Of a stretch of 64,000 bases of DNA, positions 61,501 through 64,000 are shown piece after piece (the stretch's first letter is position 1; every line of letters begins with the position of its first letter). The translations under genes were made by a program, and so were the position numbers. A model generated the notes under the pieces. It was not told the DNA's origin and searched no databases. It saw nothing but the letters and a program-made list of their open reading frames with translations. Location: assembly GCF_007005445.1 (NCBI RefSeq), contig NZ_CP041387.1:3621001-3685000 (forward strand), read 5' to 3'. The DNA is from Rhodopseudomonas palustris. GTDB taxonomy: Bacteria; Pseudomonadota; Alphaproteobacteria; Rhizobiales; Xanthobacteraceae.

Positions 61501-63552
61501 TCAGGCCGCCGCCTGACGGCGGGCAGCGACGATCTGGTCGGCGGTGCGTCCGGTGACCTCGGCCATATGGTCGAAGCCGCGGGTGAAGCTGCCGGCGCCG
61601 GCGGTGGCCGAGCGCAGCTCGACGATCAGGTCGCCGATCTCGGCCTCCGGCATGGTGGCCCGCACCGTGTCCCACCCCAGCCAGCCCTCGCGGGTATCGA
61701 AGCCGAGAATCTGGCCGCGCCGCCCGGACAGGATGGCGTTGACCTTGGCGGTGGCCTCGGTCGGGCAGACGATCTCGACGGTGTGGATCGGCTCCAGCAG
61801 CACCGGCTGGCACTGCGGCAGCGCCTCGGTGATGCCGATCCGCGCCGCGGTGCGGAATGCCTGATCCGAGGAATCGACGCTGTGGTACGAGCCATCGGTC
61901 AAGGTGACGTGGACATCGACCACCGGGAAGCCGAGCGGGCCGGCGCGCAGGCCGTCGATCACGCCCTCCTCCACCGCGCCCATGTAGTTGCGCGGCACCG
62001 CGCCGCCGACCACGGTCTCGGCGAAGGCGAAGCCCTCGCCGCGCGGCAGCGGCTTGATGTCGAGCACGACGTCGCCGAACTGGCCGTGGCCGCCGGACTG
62101 CTTCTTGTGCCGGCCGCGCTGGGTCACCGGCTTGCGGATGGTCTCGCGGTAGCCGATCGCCGGGGCGTGCGACTTCACGGTGACGCCGTAACGGTCGTGC
62201 AGCCGCTCCAGCGTCACGCGCAGATGCATCTCGCCCTGACCCCACAGCACCATCTCGTGGCTCTGCGGATCGTGCACGACGGTCAGCGAGGGATCTTCCT
62301 CGTTCAGCCGCTGCAGCGCCTGGCCGAGCTTGACGTCGTCCTTGCGGTCGGCGGCGGCCAGTGCCATCGCCAGCACCGGCGGGACGGCGGAGACCTCGAC
62401 CAGCGCGGCGGGTGCGGCCTTGCCGTTGGCGAAAGTGTCGCCGGTTTTGATCGCGTCGAGCTTGCCGAGCGCGACGACGTCGCCGGCCGAGGCCGACGAG
62501 CGCTTGCTGTCATGGCCGCCGCCGACCGCCTGAATGCCGGAGACACGCGCGGACTCGCCGGCCGACGACTGTACATTGTCGCCGTCGGCAAGCGTGCCGG
62601 ACAGCACCCGCGCCAGCGACAGCTTGCCGCCGTGCTGCAGATGCTGGGTCTTGAAGACGTAGCCGATCGCGTCCTTGCCGGCAGTGACGCCGAGGCGTGC
62701 CGCGGTCTCGCTAACGTCCGGCGCTTCATGGCGCAGCGCCTTGAGCAGACGCATCACGCCGTTCTCGCGCAGCGCCGAGCCGAGCAGCACCGGACAGATC
62801 ACGCCTTCGCGCAGCTCGCGGGCGAGGTCGTCGAACACCGCGTCGCGCGGCGGCGGGATGTCTTCGAGCAGTTGCTCCATCAGCGCGTCGTCGTGATCGG
62901 CGAGCTTCTCGAGCATCGAGAACCGCGCTTCCTTCTCGCGGTCGAGATCGCCGCCTTCGAGGTCGATCACTTCGGAGGGCTTGTGCTCCCGATAGACGAA
63001 AGCGCGCTCCAGCGCGAGGTCGACATAGCCGGCGATCAGTTCGCCGTTCCAGATCGGAATCTGGCGCAGCACCAGCGGGATGCGGGATGCCGGCTGCAGA
63101 CTGTCGAGCACTTCGCGAACGCGTTTGTTGGCGCGATCGATCTTGTTCAGGAACAGAAATCTGGGAATGCCGAGATCTTCGAGTTCGCGCAGGATGAGCT
63201 GCAACTGCGGCAGCTTGCGCTCGTCGGCTTCGCACACCACCACGGCGGCGTCGACGGCGGGAAGCGCCGCGCGCATGTCGTGCGCGAATTCGACGGAGCC
63301 GGGACAATCGAGGAAGGTGTAGGTCTCACCCATGAACTGGGTGGTGACGGCGGTGAGGCTGAGGCCCATTTTGTGCTGGCGGGCCTCGGGGCTGGAGTCG
63401 CCGTGCGAGGTGCCGGCATCGACCGAGCCGGCCCGGGGGATGGCGCCGGTTCGCGCCAGGATCGCTTCGAGTAGTGTGGTTTTTCCGCTTTGGAATGGGC
63501 CCACCAGTGCGATGCACCGGGGACCGCGGGGACTTCTGACGTCTTGTCCCAT
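61501..63552 (-). CDS. Elongation factor G-like GTPase (EF-G paralogue)
   Basis: A 683-aa translational GTPase of the EF-G2-like group. G1 is ALVGPFQSGKTTLLEAIL (near residue 17, Ser in place of the usual His/Asp next to Gly-Lys), G3 is FLDCPGSVEFA, and G4 is FLNKIDRAN; domains II-V follow, with PHRNYMG-like VPRNYMGAVEEGV near residue 525 and DGSYHSVDSSDQAFRTAARI. It is distinct from housekeeping FusA, and such paralogues have no established role in translocation. CAGGAGG precedes ATG 63552; the frame to 63714 is longer but lacks this. Encoded next to its own terminator, probably as a single gene. Confidence 0.9.
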   Translation of the reverse strand: MGQDVRSPRGPRCIALVGPFQSGKTTLLEAILARTGAIPRAGSVDAGTSHGDSSPEARQHKMGLSLTAVTTQFMGETYTFLDCPGSVEFAHDMRAALPAVDAAVVVCEADERKLPQLQLILRELEDLGIPRFLFLNKIDRANKRVREVLDSLQPASRIPLVLRQIPIWNGELIAGYVDLALERAFVYREHKPSEVIDLEGGDLDREKEARFSMLEKLADHDDALMEQLLEDIPPPRDAVFDDLARELREGVICPVLLGSALRENGVMRLLKALRHEAPDVSETAARLGVTAGKDAIGYVFKTQHLQHGGKLSLARVLSGTLADGDNVQSSAGESARVSGIQAVGGGHDSKRSSASAGDVVALGKLDAIKTGDTFANGKAAPAALVEVSAVPPVLAMALAAADRKDDVKLGQALQRLNEEDPSLTVVHDPQSHEMVLWGQGEMHLRVTLERLHDRYGVTVKSHAPAIGYRETIRKPVTQRGRHKKQSGGHGQFGDVVLDIKPLPRGEGFAFAETVVGGAVPRNYMGAVEEGVIDGLRAGPLGFPVVDVHVTLTDGSYHSVDSSDQAFRTAARIGITEALPQCQPVLLEPIHTVEIVCPTEATAKVNAILSGRRGQILGFDTREGWLGWDTVRATMPEAEIGDLIVELRSATAGAGSFTRGFDHMAEVTGRTADQIVAARRQAAA

Positions 63553-63685
63553 CGCCGCCTCCTGACTTTGGAGCTCGGCCCGTGATTGGGTCGGCAAGAC
63601 GTGATGCTTTCGCAACACACGACACTTGGCAAGCGCGAAAAATTGCGACGCTTCGATGTCGACCTTGAGCCGGATCAAGGACAGG

Positions 63686-63723
63686 CAAAAATAAGCGCTG
63701 CGACGCGGTTGCATCGCAGCGCT
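63686..63723 (-). terminator. Rho-independent terminator of the DUF992 gene
   Basis: AGCGCTGCGA (63694-63703) and TCGCAGCGCT (63714-63723) form a perfect 10-bp stem; the minus strand continues TATTTTTGCC. Confidence 0.85.
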
Positions 63724-63761
63724 AAACCGTGGACCGGGAATAACAGCAGGCGCGCTGTTAG

Positions 63762-64000
63762 TTAGCGCCCGGGACGCAGCTCGAGTTCCTGCAGGCCGAC
63801 CGCGACGTTGACGCCGGTCTGGCCCTGCAGGCTGAGCGGCTGCAGCGCGATCGAATTGGCCGAGCCGCCGATCAGCACATTGGCGCCGAGCCCGACGCCG
63901 ACCGAGGCCGAGCCTTGCGCACCCGCGTAGTTGCCGGCGAGGTCGCCGGGGCCGAAACGCTCGACCGGCGCGAACACCGCCCAGCCGAGCGCGGTTTCCG
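63762..64000 (-). CDS. DUF992-family exported protein, C-terminal part (5' truncated by window)
   Basis: About 79 residues ending at the stop 63762-63764; the frame continues beyond the window edge. The sequence ETALGWAVFAPVERFGPGDL, then AGNYAGAQGSASVGVGLGAN and SIALQPLSLQGQTGVNVAVG is the characteristic Gly-rich end of DUF992 proteins, small exported proteins of Rhizobiales with unknown function. The upstream part with the signal peptide is not in view. A terminator follows 39 bp downstream. Confidence 0.85.
   Translation of the reverse strand, partial: ETALGWAVFAPVERFGPGDLAGNYAGAQGSASVGVGLGANVLIGGSANSIALQPLSLQGQTGVNVAVGLQELELRPGR

Overview
The window looks like chromosomal DNA of a purple non-sulfur alphaproteobacterium of the Rhodopseudomonas palustris type. 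Evidence: high G+C with strong codon bias, an LH2 (pucBA) operon preceded by a PpsR-type operator, an Irr-box-controlled mbfA, a serC leader of the alphaproteobacterial kind, the ispH-thrB-rnhA gene order, and the dispersed palindromic repeats typical of Bradyrhizobiaceae. No rRNA, tRNA or CRISPR array was found.

Layout. 1-7.7 kb: end of a D,D-carboxypeptidase gene, fadD, a peroxiredoxin, the ispH-thrB-rnhA operon, the trcR-type regulator and a small Cys-rich protein. 7.75-12.4 kb: an accessory island, more A+T-rich in its centre, holding a two-gene cassette (NERD-like/superfamily 1 helicase plus a DUF2290 protein), followed by a gene-poor stretch of repeats with a decayed DNA-alkylation-repair gene flanked by 77-bp inverted repeats. 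12.4-20.8 kb: BLUF photoreceptor, LysR/YceI pair, RutE-like nitroreductase, LigB-type dioxygenase, an IS110 element in a palindromic repeat, a methyltransferase, an overlapping kinase-like/phosphatase pair and PsiE. 20.8-21.6 kb: the LH2 operon with its regulatory region and terminator. 22-31 kb: repeats, a large membrane-anchored protein, purA, a PilZ protein, an aldo/keto reductase, YbaK and two EamA transporters around a DUF1330 protein. 31-48.8 kb: a chemoreceptor-rich region with five methyl-accepting proteins and a PAS protein, interrupted by mbfA, a phytase-like secreted protein, a 171-bp tandem repeat array and serA-serC. 48.9-64 kb: GNAT and GST, two outer-membrane barrels, an Fsr-type MFS transporter, glmM, a 53-aa protein, an FMN-dependent hydroxy-acid dehydrogenase, enoyl-CoA hydratase, a TRIC-type channel, aroE, an XRE-SulP pair, an EF-G paralogue and the end of a DUF992 gene.

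How the parts fit. Most genes are core metabolism (serine, shikimate, isoprenoid, purine, threonine, amino-sugar synthesis), sensing of the environment (light, redox, chemoeffectors) and envelope functions. Five dispersed palindromic repeat families fill most intergenic gaps, sometimes as composites or tandem arrays. The most promising undescribed system is the helicase-DUF2290 cassette, which has the look of a defence-type module; second is the kinase-like/dual-specificity-phosphatase pair. Neither function is proven from sequence alone.
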